From UBA5734 sp964528645 (GTDB lineage Bacteria; Bacillota; Clostridia; Saccharofermentanales; UBA5734): a stretch of 64,000 nucleotides of DNA. The DNA lies in contig CAZGSR010000008.1 of the NCBI GenBank assembly GCA_964528645.1, positions 12,357 to 76,356 on the forward strand, in the 5' to 3' direction. Within the stretch, counting starts at the first letter, position 1; each line of letters starts with the position of its first letter. The notes beneath the pieces are model-generated. The model was not told the DNA's origin, did no database searches, and worked only from the letters and a program-made list of their open reading frames with translations. This document shows positions 50,654 through 59,310 of the stretch, piece after piece. The position numbers and the translations under genes are program-made.

Positions 50654-52057
50654 TCAGAACCACTGGGTGTGGAATGTGCCTTCTTTGTCCACGCGCTGGT
50701 AGGTATGGGCACCGAAATAGTCGCGCTGGGCCTGGAGCAGGTTAGCGGGCAAGGTCGCGGTGCGATAGCTGTCAAAGTAGGACAAGGCGCTGGAGAATGC
50801 AGGGACAGCTACACCGTTGATGGCTGCCGTGGCGACAACCTCACGCCAAGCGACCTGGTACTGTTCAAGGGTGTTCTTGAAATAGGGTGCCAGCATCAGA
50901 TTCTTCAGATCCGGATCAACCGCAAAAGCATCTTTGATCTGGTGCAGGAACTGGGCCCGGATGATGCAGCCACCACGGAAAATCATGGCGATGTTGCCGA
51001 GCTTGAGATCCCAGCCGTATTCCTCGGAAGCTGTTTTCATCAGGGAGAAGCCCTGGGCATAGGAACAGATCTTGCTGGCGTACAGGGCCTTGCGCACGGC
51101 CTCGATGAAAGCGGTGCGGTCACCAGTGAACGTCACGCCAGGGCCCTGGATCTGGCTGCTGGCTGCAACGCGTTCCGGCTTCAGGGCTGACATGCAGCGG
51201 GCAAAGACAGCTTCAGCGATCGTCGGAGCTGCCACACCGAGGTCAAGTGCATTTTGGCTGGTCCACTTGCCGGTGCCTTTCTGACCGGCAGCGTCCTTGA
51301 TGATATCGACGACGGGCTTGCCGGTTTCCGGATCTATTTTGGTGAAGATATCGGCGGTAATTTCGATCAGGTAACTGTCGAGTTCGCCTTTGTTCCAGTC
51401 GGCAAAGACTTCGTGCAGCTCTGCGGCGGAAAGACCTAGGATTTCCTTGAGGAGGAAATAGGCCTCCGTGATCAGCTGCATGTCGCCATATTCGATGCCG
51501 TTGTGGACCATTTTGACATAATGGCCAGCGCCATCAGCACCAATGTAGGTGCTGCAGGGTTCGCCATCCACCTTGGCGGCGATGGCGTTGAAGATCGGAG
51601 CAATCAGCTCATAAGCATCCGGCTGGCCGCCCGGCATCAGCGCCGGACCCTTACGGGCGCCCTCCTCGCCACCGGACACACCGGAGCCGATGTAGCGGAA
51701 ACCTTCGGCTTCGAGTTCACGGTTGCGGCGGACGGTGTCCTTGAAGAAGGAGTTGCCACCTTCGATCAGGATGTCACCCTTGTCGAGATACGGCTTGAGA
51801 GAGGCGATCATGTCATCGACCGGCTTGCCGTCTTTGATCATCATCATGATCCGGCGCGGGGTTTCCAGAGAGCTGACAAATTCTTCGATGCTCTTGGCTC
51901 CGATGATGTTTTCACCTTGCAGACCGTTGATGAATTCGTCTACGCGGTCGGTCCAGGGATCGTAGACCGAGACGCTGAACCCGTGGTTTTCGATGTTGAG
52001 GGCCAGGTTCTTGCCCATGACACCCAGGCCAATCATGCCAATATGTTGCTTACTCAT
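50654..52057 (-). CDS. gnd: 6-phosphogluconate dehydrogenase (decarboxylating)
   Basis: A 467-residue enzyme oxidising 6-phosphogluconate to ribulose 5-phosphate and CO2. The N-terminal Rossmann motif is GMIGLGVMGKNLALNIENHG, followed by IEGGNSFFKDTVRRN, the catalytic-lysine segment GAGHYVKMVHNGIEYGDMQLI and C-terminal AQRDYFGAHTYQR. Length is standard. ATG 52057 has GGAG at six bases. It is the third gene of pfp-HAD-gnd-larA-like. No glucose-6-phosphate dehydrogenase or gluconate kinase is present, so the source of 6-phosphogluconate is not in this window. Confidence 0.97.
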   Translation of the reverse strand: MSKQHIGMIGLGVMGKNLALNIENHGFSVSVYDPWTDRVDEFINGLQGENIIGAKSIEEFVSSLETPRRIMMMIKDGKPVDDMIASLKPYLDKGDILIEGGNSFFKDTVRRNRELEAEGFRYIGSGVSGGEEGARKGPALMPGGQPDAYELIAPIFNAIAAKVDGEPCSTYIGADGAGHYVKMVHNGIEYGDMQLITEAYFLLKEILGLSAAELHEVFADWNKGELDSYLIEITADIFTKIDPETGKPVVDIIKDAAGQKGTGKWTSQNALDLGVAAPTIAEAVFARCMSALKPERVAASSQIQGPGVTFTGDRTAFIEAVRKALYASKICSYAQGFSLMKTASEEYGWDLKLGNIAMIFRGGCIIRAQFLHQIKDAFAVDPDLKNLMLAPYFKNTLEQYQVAWREVVATAAINGVAVPAFSSALSYFDSYRTATLPANLLQAQRDYFGAHTYQRVDKEGTFHTQWF

Positions 52058-52140
52058 AGGAATCTCCAATCTTTGTATGTGGTTGCTTGTCTAAAGATTA
52101 GCAAACCCGCCAAATTCTGACCGTCGATTTGTTACAGTTC

Positions 52141-53028
52141 TCACGTCTCCCACGGGGGATTGACTGGCAGATAGGTCTTGAATTCTGCGATCAGGGCGTC
52201 CTGATAGTCGCCGGCGAAGGTGCCATCGATGAATTTGTCAAAGGCCTCGTTATGGAAGCGGGCCCAGGAAGCATCTTCGGAACCGGGGTTGATCGGGTAG
52301 AACAACACCCCATTGGCTTTGGCTGCTTCGAGATCACCCATGGCGTCACCGACCATGATCACTTTTTCTGGATCATAGCGACCGGACATAGCGAGGCGGA
52401 TCTGCTCTTTCTTGGTGCCGACTTCCTGGCCGGCCACAACAGTCATGTACTCGATCAGGCCATGTTCTGTCCATTCGCGCTGCAGGGCTTCGGCTGGTGT
52501 GGCTGAAACGACGACCATTTCAGCCTGGGCTGCCCCTTTGGCCAGGGACTCGCGGACCAGCGGGAACGGCGGGACACCATGGACGATCTCTTCGACGCTC
52601 TTGTTGGCCGGAATGGAGTAGCGCATGGCTTGCTTCAGGGATGGATCGCCGGTTTTCTCAATCGCTGCTTCGAGAGCAGGGTTGCCGAGTTTGGTTTCAA
52701 TCTTGACCCATTCCTGCAGCCCCGTGGTGTCCGGGACTTTGAAGCCACGGGCAATGACTTCCTTGCGCTTAGCCAGCAGATCCAGCGCCTTGATGATGGC
52801 GATGAACCGGTTGCAGCCGCGGTCGACGGAATATAAGTTGACAAATTCCCAACATTCGCGGGCAAATTTGGAGACCGGCTGGAGATCGTAGGCTTTGATG
52901 AAGTTGGGCGCAAAACACTCTTTCTGTTTGATCTCCATCGCGTCAAAAGCACAGCCGTCGGAGTCGACGCAGATCATGTAGTCATGTTTCTTTTCCATGT
53001 CCATCAGTGCTTGGGCAGGGTTACTCAT
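52141..53028 (-). CDS. HAD-family hydrolase, copy 2 of a paralogous pair
   Basis: A 295-residue paralog of the product at 37527-38417; both share the cap segments ARECW[ED]FVNLYSVDRGCNRF and REWTEHGL and the MVGDAMGDLEAAKANGVLF motif IV. Motif I is DSDGCAFD, with Cys replacing the Thr of copy 1, so catalysis could differ. It is the second gene of the pfp operon, 83 bp before gnd. AGGAGG precedes the ATG. A phosphatase for a phosphorylated sugar acid is the simplest guess. Confidence 0.85.
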   Translation of the reverse strand: MSNPAQALMDMEKKHDYMICVDSDGCAFDAMEIKQKECFAPNFIKAYDLQPVSKFARECWEFVNLYSVDRGCNRFIAIIKALDLLAKRKEVIARGFKVPDTTGLQEWVKIETKLGNPALEAAIEKTGDPSLKQAMRYSIPANKSVEEIVHGVPPFPLVRESLAKGAAQAEMVVVSATPAEALQREWTEHGLIEYMTVVAGQEVGTKKEQIRLAMSGRYDPEKVIMVGDAMGDLEAAKANGVLFYPINPGSEDASWARFHNEAFDKFIDGTFAGDYQDALIAEFKTYLPVNPPWET

Positions 53029-53115
53029 GGGGGGTCCTCCTGGTTTTCAATCTTATTTCGAGATGGTGGTTTCAAAGGTCCGGTTCGGGATTGACTCAAG
53101 TGTGTTTAAAGTTGC

Positions 53116-54381
53116 TTAGAACTGATAGGGTGGCAATTTCTTTTCGGCATAGATGGGTTTAAAACGGGCAAACCGCATCAGGCCATTGACCATGGGTACA
53201 GTCACGAAGTCTTCGCCAATCAGGGGGCGGGCGTAGTCGAGAAACTCATCGGTGACATCGTTGCGCTCAGCTGTGAGCCAGCTGGTCGGGAACGTGCGCT
53301 CAGAGTTGGCAACCTTGGCCAAGTCGACTTTGCCATATTGGACGTTGTACACAGCGCCCGGCTGACGGGTCAGGGTCGACATGTAGCCATTTCCTGACTC
53401 CAGCGCAACCAGCACGGCCTGCTGGCCCAGGCGATACGCTTCATCCAGATCAACCGGTGAAGCCAGGTTGATCTGGACCCGCTGGTCTATGCCTGGCACC
53501 TGGCCACGTGCTTTGAGCTTATGGGCATTGAGGTAGTTGACGACCGTCTGGCTGACTGTTGTCTGGCTGGCACCAAACTGCGTATGGCCAAAGGAATCTT
53601 TGCTTTCACCCAGATCACCGACATCGAGGCCTTCACTGACCACGACCATGGCCCGTCCTGATTTCTGGATCTGGCGATCGACCTGGTCGGCAATTTCCGG
53701 CAAACTCAGGCCTGCTTCAGACATGTAGATCAAAAGCGGCATCTCGCGGTTCGGGTCGGCGAGACGGGCGGCCGCAGGAATGTAGCCAATTTTGCGGCCC
53801 ATGGCCTGCATCACCAGGATCGGGTCGACAGTCGCAGAACCGCGATTCTCTTCGTTGGCGTTCTGGATCAGCGAGGTCCAGTATCTGGCCACACTGCCAT
53901 ATCCCGGGGTGTGGTCGATGATCTGGAATTCAGTATCCCCGACGTCATTGTCGATCGTCTTGGGCACCCCAGTCGCGATCAGTTCATACCCGCTCTGAGC
54001 AGCCAGTTGGCTGATCTTGTGGGCGGTGTCCATCGAATCGTTGCCACCAATGTAGAACAGGTAGCCGACATCGTGGGCCTTGAGCACGTCGATGACGCGG
54101 TCAAAATCCTGGGGACGGTTGGACTTGAGTTTGTAGCGGCAGGTGCCAATCGCTCCGGCGGAAGGGGTGGTCCGCAGCAGGGCAATTTCGTCGCGGTCCT
54201 GGGAACTGAGATTGAGCAGTTCTTCGCGCAGGATTCCTTCGACACCATGGTAACCGGCATAGACGGTGCCGAAGGTATCCGGATTGCTAAGACACGTTTC
54301 GATGATGCCGCGCAAGGAATTATTGATGACCGGGGTTGGTCCTCCGGACTGGGAAATGACGACATTTCTGGGTTTGTTCAT
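53116..54381 (-). CDS. pfp: Diphosphate-dependent 6-phosphofructokinase
   Basis: A 421-residue phosphofructokinase. SQSGGPTPVINNSLRGII is the N-terminal motif, IGGNDSMDTAHKIS replaces the GGDGS of ATP enzymes and marks the diphosphate type, PKTIDNDVGDTE is the catalytic loop, and QAMGRKIGYIPAA follows. It interconverts fructose 6-phosphate and fructose 1,6-bisphosphate with diphosphate, saving ATP. ATG 54381 follows GTGAGGA; the longer frame to 54510 overlaps a short upstream frame and has no ribosome site. First full gene of its operon. Confidence 0.94.
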   Translation of the reverse strand: MNKPRNVVISQSGGPTPVINNSLRGIIETCLSNPDTFGTVYAGYHGVEGILREELLNLSSQDRDEIALLRTTPSAGAIGTCRYKLKSNRPQDFDRVIDVLKAHDVGYLFYIGGNDSMDTAHKISQLAAQSGYELIATGVPKTIDNDVGDTEFQIIDHTPGYGSVARYWTSLIQNANEENRGSATVDPILVMQAMGRKIGYIPAAARLADPNREMPLLIYMSEAGLSLPEIADQVDRQIQKSGRAMVVVSEGLDVGDLGESKDSFGHTQFGASQTTVSQTVVNYLNAHKLKARGQVPGIDQRVQINLASPVDLDEAYRLGQQAVLVALESGNGYMSTLTRQPGAVYNVQYGKVDLAKVANSERTFPTSWLTAERNDVTDEFLDYARPLIGEDFVTVPMVNGLMRFARFKPIYAEKKLPPYQF

Positions 54382-54454
54382 GATAGCGTCCTCACGATTG
54401 TTACAATTTTGCAGGTTGCAAAGCCAGGATGGTTCAATTCGTTGGCAAGACTTC

Positions 54455-54577
54455 TTATCTCCGGGTTTCCCACTTATCACACCAGACCAGGTCGTTGGGT
54501 GTGCCTGCAATCATCTGTTCCACCCAGGCGATCTGTTCCTCATTCAAATAAAATGGTTTCGTCTTCAAATCAACCAT
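54455..54577 (-). CDS. 40-residue frame, probable N-terminal remnant of a GH3 glycosidase
   Basis: MVDLKTKPFYLNEEQIAWVEQM followed by IAGTPNDLVWCDKWETRR. The first 25 residues look like the start of family 3 glycoside hydrolases, which run on as '..IAGMTLEEKIGQLF'; here the match ends at IAG and a short unrelated tail follows. It has an excellent ribosome site (AAAAAGGAG) and a TATAAT at 54623-54628. It may now act as a leader frame for the pfp operon, 73 bp downstream. It could instead be a genuine small protein. Confidence 0.5.
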   Translation of the reverse strand: MVDLKTKPFYLNEEQIAWVEQMIAGTPNDLVWCDKWETRR

Positions 54578-54622
54578 GGCAATCTCCTTTTTGTGCAACC
54601 AGTAAATTTTTTCTTTGATTCG

Positions 54623-54628
54623 ATTATA
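54623..54628 (-). promoter_or_regulatory. -10 element ahead of the short frame and pfp operon
   Basis: A perfect TATAAT on the minus strand, 46 bp before the short frame. The -35 position (GGGGTG) is poor. It is the only promoter-like element I see for pfp-HAD-gnd-larA-like. Confidence 0.45.
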
Positions 54629-54767
54629 AAATCCAAACAACATGCCACCCCGGTGAATCTTGCTCCCGGACTGGCAGATATTGCTGATGAATTGAAACAG
54701 CTGTCCGAAAGGGCCAGCTAAGCACGTGTCCGGCTTAAAGCAGGCCTTATGGAGGTGCCGAAGTAAA

Positions 54768-54811
54768 AAAGACTGCCCTGGGCCGGTTTGCGGCGATACT
54801 GGGCAGTCTTT
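54768..54811 (-). terminator. Terminator after the Gfo/Idh/MocA gene at 54843
   Basis: AAAGACTGCCC (54768-54778) pairs perfectly with GGGCAGTCTTT (54801-54811). On the minus strand the stem leads into six T. It lies 31 bp after the oxidoreductase stop. Confidence 0.85.
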
Positions 54812-54842
54812 CGAAATTTGCAGGATGGGTTTATCTGGAGGG

Positions 54843-55817
54843 TTACGTGTAGATTCGTTCCAAGACCTTATCCATGATCTGGGCGGTGAGCAGGGAGGAT
54901 TCGTGGCTGATGAGGGGCTTTTCTCCGTCGGTGATGCAGCGGCCGAATTGTTCGATCTCAAGCGTGTAATTATTCGGGCAGTCGACGATGACGGTATCCG
55001 GCTGGCCTTGGGTCGTCAGTTTGATTTTCGAGGTCCCTTGGAAATTAAACGCCGGACTGACGGACAGGATGCCTTCGCTGCCGATGAGGGTGCACTCATT
55101 GCGAGCTTCGGTGCGGAAGGAACAGTAGGATATGGCATCAACCGGGCCTGGGAAGGTCAAGGTCGCCAGGCAGCTTTCATCAACTTGGCTATCGGGACCG
55201 ATATAGGCACTGGCTTTTACAGAATCAGGCAGGCCGCCCATCAAATGAGCGATCAAATCAATGTTGTAGCAGCCAACATCGTAGGTCGCGCCACCCTTGA
55301 GGTCAGATTTAAGCCGGACATTGTCCAGGTCCTGCAGATTGTAGCAAAAATAAGCTTCGATCAGACGGAGATCGCCGATCTGTCCAGACTGGATCAGGGT
55401 ATCAAGCGTCCGTGTCAGAGGGCTGTGCCGATAGGCAAAGGCTTCCATGAGCAAGACCCCATTCGCGTCGCAAGCCGCCTGCATGGCGATGACTTCAGAT
55501 GCATTGACACCCAGCGGTTTCTCGCACAGGACATTTTTCTTGGCCGCTGCGGCTTTTTTGACCCATTCAGCGTGCAAACTGTTGGGCAACGGAATATAGA
55601 CGGCATCAATAGACGGGTCAGAGAGCAGGGCCTCATAGGATGTGTATGAATGCAGTGGCCGGAATTTCTCTTCGAACTGGTGGAGGCGTTCACTGTCGGA
55701 CCGGCTGGCGATGCCATAAAGAACCGCATTGTCTGCCTGGAGCAAGGCGGGAATGACATGCTTTTCTGCTATGCCCGCACAGCCAAGCACACCCCAGTTG
55801 ATTTTTTTTGAAGTCAT
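54843..55817 (-). CDS. Gfo/Idh/MocA-family oxidoreductase
   Basis: A 324-residue dehydrogenase with Rossmann start INWGVLGCAGIAEKHVIPALL, the EKPLGVNASE motif (catalytic-type Lys) and GGATYDVGCYNIDLIAHLMGG. Short members of this type act on glucose-fructose-like or dihydrodiol substrates; the actual one is unknown. AGGGAGGG precedes the ATG. It follows the 72-residue small protein by 19 bp and is closed by a terminator, forming a two-gene unit divergent from the iolG-like gene. Confidence 0.88.
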   Translation of the reverse strand: MTSKKINWGVLGCAGIAEKHVIPALLQADNAVLYGIASRSDSERLHQFEEKFRPLHSYTSYEALLSDPSIDAVYIPLPNSLHAEWVKKAAAAKKNVLCEKPLGVNASEVIAMQAACDANGVLLMEAFAYRHSPLTRTLDTLIQSGQIGDLRLIEAYFCYNLQDLDNVRLKSDLKGGATYDVGCYNIDLIAHLMGGLPDSVKASAYIGPDSQVDESCLATLTFPGPVDAISYCSFRTEARNECTLIGSEGILSVSPAFNFQGTSKIKLTTQGQPDTVIVDCPNNYTLEIEQFGRCITDGEKPLISHESSLLTAQIMDKVLERIYT

Positions 55818-55836
55818 ACGGCCCTCCCTGGCTGAT

Positions 55837-56055
55837 TCAGAATAGTTTTTTCAGATTGCCCAGCATGTCACCGGCCTGGTCTAGTGTCAGTTTGGCTTTG
55901 ATGCCACTGACCAGAGCATTGATCTGGTCATCCGGCAGGTTGATGCCCAGAATGCCTTCCAGAGTCTTGACAGGCTCTTGGGTGAATTGGGTTGCAAGCG
56001 ATGGATCCGACTTGATTTTGCCGACGATTTCTTCGATTTTTGCCTGGATATCCAT
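55837..56055 (-). CDS. Conserved-looking 72-residue helical protein
   Basis: MDIQAKIEEIVGKIKSDPSL, a middle helix ending in LEGILGINLPDDQI, then KAKLTLDQAGDMLGNLKKLF. It is amphipathic and helical throughout, without a signal peptide. The pattern 'ILGI.LPDDQI...V.GIKAKL' recalls small proteins I associate with Clostridia, and loosely the helical leader part of Nif11/NHLP-type precursors, but there is no modifying enzyme nearby. AAAGGA precedes the ATG. It is 19 bp upstream of the oxidoreductase. Function unknown. Confidence 0.7.
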   Translation of the reverse strand: MDIQAKIEEIVGKIKSDPSLATQFTQEPVKTLEGILGINLPDDQINALVSGIKAKLTLDQAGDMLGNLKKLF

Positions 56056-56193
56056 GATTAATCCTTTCCGGCGCAACAGCCAAACAGGTGTTTGAGATCC
56101 TTGCCCCTTCATTGTAGCACGAATGCAAAGAGGGAACGCCATCGCTTTTTCGACAACCTGATCAACAACGACTCATCAACCCCCAAACAGAAT

Positions 56194-56254
56194 CAGCAAA
56201 TTATGCTAATAATAGGTCATATTCTGCTAGGCAATTACGCACACGTGTGATAAA
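56194..56254 (+). promoter_or_regulatory. Candidate operator/promoter region of the iolG-like gene
   Basis: AGCAAATTATGCT (56195-56207) is an imperfect palindrome. CACACGTGTG (56240-56249) is a perfect 10-bp palindrome that runs into GATAAA (56249-56254), a possible -10 without a good -35. The AraC-type gene at 57410 is the obvious candidate regulator. Confidence 0.4.
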
Positions 56255-56293
56255 CTGCGATCATGGACCTAAACCTGAAAGGAGTCTATGATC

Positions 56294-57316
56294 ATGGGCA
56301 AAAAAATTCGCATTGGCATGCTCGGTGCCGGACGCATTGGCAAGCTGCACGGGGAAAACCTGGCATACGCCGTACCACAAGCTGAACTGGTGGCTATCGC
56401 TGATCCCTTCCTGAATGATTCAATCATCGAATGGGCCAAGGGACTCGGTGTCGAAAACTGCTACAAGGAAGCTGATCCGATCTTTAACGATCCGACCATC
56501 GACGCCGTCTTCATCTGTTCTTCGACTGATACCCACGCGGATTACATCATCCAGGCAGCCAAGGCTAAAAAGCATATTTTCTGTGAAAAGCCGATCCATT
56601 ATGACATCGCCCGGATCCAGGAAGCCCTCGATGCGGTCGAAAAGGCCGGTGTCAAACTGCAGGTTGGTTTTGTCCGCCGTTTTGACCACAACCACAAGGC
56701 TGTCCGCGACGCTGTTGCCTCCGGCAAGCTGGGAGCCCCTCATGTCGTCAAAGTCACCTCGCGTGACCCCGGCCCGCCACCAATGGAATACGTCAAAGTC
56801 TCCGGCGGCATCTTCATGGACATGATGATCCACGACTTCGACATGGTCCGCTATCTCTCGGGCAGTGAAGTCACCGAAGTGTCCACCTACGGCGGTGTCC
56901 TCGTTGACGAGAAATTTGCCGAGTACGACGATGTCGATACCGCGATCGTCATGCTCAAGTTCGAAAATGGCGCCATCGGCGTGATCGACAACAGCCGCAA
57001 AGCTGGCTATGGCTATGACCAGCGCACCGAAGTCCATTGTGCTGGCGGCTGCGTCCAGGTCAACAACGATCTCGACAACACCGCGATGATCAGCACAGCT
57101 GATGGTGTATCTGTGGCCAAGCCAACCTGGTTCTTCCTCGAGCGCTACAACAACGCCTTCATCGCCGAAGTCAAAGACTTCATCTCTGCGATTGTCAATG
57201 ACACCGAGGTTCCGGTCAGTGGCATCGATGGCCTGATGCCTGTCCTGATCGCCAAGGCCGCCAAGCTCTCCCTCAAAGAAGGCCGCAGCGTCAAAATCTC
57301 CGAAATAACCGCCTGA
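56294..57316 (+). CDS. iolG: Inositol 2-dehydrogenase-like oxidoreductase
   Basis: A 340-residue Gfo/Idh/MocA enzyme of the inositol dehydrogenase type: IRIGMLGAGRIGKLHGENL, CEKPIHYD with the catalytic-type Lys, GGIFMDMMIHDFDMVRYL and GFVRRFDHNH. It would oxidise myo-inositol or a related cyclitol or sugar. I prefer ATG 56294 over 56288 because AAGGAG is only three bases from the first ATG. No other iol genes are present, so the substrate assignment is tentative. Codon use is strongly C-biased, suggesting high expression. Confidence 0.8.
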   Translation: MGKKIRIGMLGAGRIGKLHGENLAYAVPQAELVAIADPFLNDSIIEWAKGLGVENCYKEADPIFNDPTIDAVFICSSTDTHADYIIQAAKAKKHIFCEKPIHYDIARIQEALDAVEKAGVKLQVGFVRRFDHNHKAVRDAVASGKLGAPHVVKVTSRDPGPPPMEYVKVSGGIFMDMMIHDFDMVRYLSGSEVTEVSTYGGVLVDEKFAEYDDVDTAIVMLKFENGAIGVIDNSRKAGYGYDQRTEVHCAGGCVQVNNDLDNTAMISTADGVSVAKPTWFFLERYNNAFIAEVKDFISAIVNDTEVPVSGIDGLMPVLIAKAAKLSLKEGRSVKISEITA

Positions 57317-57340
57317 CTTTTTTCAATCTTTTCTCCAACT

Positions 57341-57380
57341 AGAAAAATCCCCGGCTGGGTGACTCGTCATCCGGCCGGGG
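57341..57380 (-). terminator. Terminator after the second AraC-type gene
   Basis: CCCCGGC (57349-57355) pairs with GCCGGGG (57374-57380), and the stem continues inward to about 14 pairs. On the minus strand an ATTTTT tract follows. Confidence 0.75.
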
Positions 57381-57409
57381 AAGATCCCTTAAGTGATTTT
57401 CATTCTATT

Positions 57410-58285
57410 TCAATTACGCACGAGATTGCGAAACTCTCGCGGCGAGTAGCCGATGATTTTACGAAACAACCTGGAAAAATAATTGGCATCCTCGATCCCC
57501 ACCGCCATGCAGATTTCACCTGTGGGCAAGGCATCGCTTTTGAGGTATTCAATGGCACGGACCATGCGCAACCGGTTGAGGTATTCGACCGGGGGCAAGC
57601 CGGTGATTGCTTTGAAAACCGCGCGAAAATGGCTGGGGCTGATGTTGTGTTGCCTGGCAAGTGCTTGGAAATCGATGTGCTCAGTCAGGTTCTCTTCCAG
57701 GTAGCGCTGAATCAACGCCACCAGTTCCCGCCGTGGATTGGCTTCTGGTCTGACAGTAGCAAATTGGCGCTGGCGAGCACGGACAATGGTGATCAGGATC
57801 AGATTCAGGCATTCCTGCTTGACTTGCTGCCAGGCAAACTGCTGCTCTTGTTGTTCCTCAAGCATGGTCTCCAGCCATTGCTGAATTTTGATGGCATCTG
57901 GCACCGACAAATGGATGATGTTCTGCCGGTTGAGGTCAGCCGCAAAGATTGGATTGCCACTTTCCGAGCCGGATAAGTCGCTCAGCAAATCCCCAAACTG
58001 GCCTTGCCACCAGTCGGCGATCTGCGGGGGGTAGAACTGGCAATTGTACATGGAGACCGGATTTTCAACCACATACGCATGCTCCTGGTGCGGCGGGACC
58101 AGGAACACATCCCCCGGAATCAGTGGCATGGCGAGGTCTTTGTAACGGTGGACGCAGGAGCCTTTCGTGATCAGGACAAATTCCTGGAAATCATGCCGGT
58201 GGGACGGAACGGAGTCCATGGTCTGGAACACTTCCACTGCAATCGCACTTTGATCAGACCCTTTGAATGATACATACGGAATCAT
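57410..58285 (-). CDS. AraC-family regulator (second)
   Basis: A 291-residue regulator with a cupin sensor (VPSHRHDFQEFVLITKGSCVHRY, PGDVFLVPPHQEHAY) and an AraC double helix-turn-helix: FQALARQHNISPSHFRAVFKAITGLPP and the signature TGEICMAVGIEDANYFSRLFRKIIGYSPREF. ATG 58285 follows CAGGAG at nine bases. It is divergent from the TIM-barrel gene (80 bp between starts) and convergent with iolG, both of which it probably controls. Confidence 0.9.
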   Translation of the reverse strand: MIPYVSFKGSDQSAIAVEVFQTMDSVPSHRHDFQEFVLITKGSCVHRYKDLAMPLIPGDVFLVPPHQEHAYVVENPVSMYNCQFYPPQIADWWQGQFGDLLSDLSGSESGNPIFAADLNRQNIIHLSVPDAIKIQQWLETMLEEQQEQQFAWQQVKQECLNLILITIVRARQRQFATVRPEANPRRELVALIQRYLEENLTEHIDFQALARQHNISPSHFRAVFKAITGLPPVEYLNRLRMVRAIEYLKSDALPTGEICMAVGIEDANYFSRLFRKIIGYSPREFRNLVRN

Positions 58286-58365
58286 GCAGATACGCTCCTG
58301 AACCGGGGTGATAGCTGCTTTGAACATTGAACATACCCAGTATACAAGGAAAAAGGAGAACGAAG

Positions 58366-59226
58366 ATGAAAATTGGATTTAACGAAGGCTGCGACCGCTA
58401 TTGTGAAGGACATACCGTCCTCAACGACCTTGAATTCTGCGAAAAAAATGGCTTTGATATGATCGACATCCAGTCGGAATGCCTGGACCGCGACCTGGCA
58501 GCCGGCAAAGTCACCCTCGAGCAGCTGGGCGACTGGTTCAAGACCCACAAACTCAAAATGCTCTCCTACAACGCACTGTGCTTTTTCAACATGAAGCAGA
58601 CCCAGGCTGAAAAAGATGCGGTCATGGCTGAGCTCGACGAGATCATCCGCCGCTGCCAGATCCTCAACTGCAACATGATCGTCGTCGTACCTTCCCAGAA
58701 CATCACCGTCCATGCAACCCGCGGTGAAATCCTGGCCGATGCCGCAGCTGTGCTCAAAGACATGGTCAAAAAGGTCGAACCCTATGGCATCAAGCTCTCG
58801 CTCGAATTCTGCGGCGCTCCCGGCATGACGATCAACCGATTCGAGGATGCCTATGCCGTTGTCCAGGCCGTCGATTCACCGCTGGTTGGTGTGACTCTCG
58901 ACCAGTACCATTTCCACGCCATGGCTTCCGGCTGGGATGCCCTGGAAAAAGCCGACGGCAAGAAAATCTTCATCTGGCACCTCAACGACATGGAAGACAT
59001 GCCCTGCGGCGCGGCCTACAACACCGATGAAAAGCGCCTCTGGCCCGGCGATGCTCGCGGCTGCCTCGACCATCAGCGCTACGCTGACACGTTGAAAAAG
59101 ATCGGCTTCGAAGATGACTGCTGCACCGTCGAAGTCTTCCGACCCGATTATTACCAGCTCAGTCAGGAAGAAAACGTCCGCATCGCTGCCGAAGTCACCA
59201 AGGCACATGTGGCAAAATACTGGTAA
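58366..59226 (+). CDS. Sugar phosphate isomerase/epimerase-like TIM-barrel protein
   Basis: A 286-residue xylose-isomerase-like TIM-barrel. Likely metal ligands are the Glu in LSLEFCGAPG, the Asp/His pair in VTLDQYHFHA, the His in FIWHLNDMED and the late Glu in CTVEVFRPDYY. Relatives include IolE/IolI (inosose dehydratase/isomerase) and other sugar isomerases. It could act after the iolG-like dehydrogenase. AAAAAGGAG precedes ATG 58366, which is preferred over an upstream ATG at 58327. The strong codon bias matches iolG. Confidence 0.85.
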   Translation: MKIGFNEGCDRYCEGHTVLNDLEFCEKNGFDMIDIQSECLDRDLAAGKVTLEQLGDWFKTHKLKMLSYNALCFFNMKQTQAEKDAVMAELDEIIRRCQILNCNMIVVVPSQNITVHATRGEILADAAAVLKDMVKKVEPYGIKLSLEFCGAPGMTINRFEDAYAVVQAVDSPLVGVTLDQYHFHAMASGWDALEKADGKKIFIWHLNDMEDMPCGAAYNTDEKRLWPGDARGCLDHQRYADTLKKIGFEDDCCTVEVFRPDYYQLSQEENVRIAAEVTKAHVAKYW

Positions 59227-59260
59227 GTAGATCGCTCAACAGATATCCCGAAATTAAATG

Positions 59261-59310
59261 AAGGGGCCGTCTCGTCAGTAGAAAGAATCTACTTCTGAGA
59301 CAGCCCCTTT
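59261..59310 (+). terminator. Terminator between the TIM-barrel gene and higA
   Basis: AAGGGGC (59261-59267) and GTCTC pair with GAGAC and GCCCCTT (ending at 59309), with inner GTAGA/TCTAC pairing. A short T tail follows on the plus strand. Confidence 0.7.
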
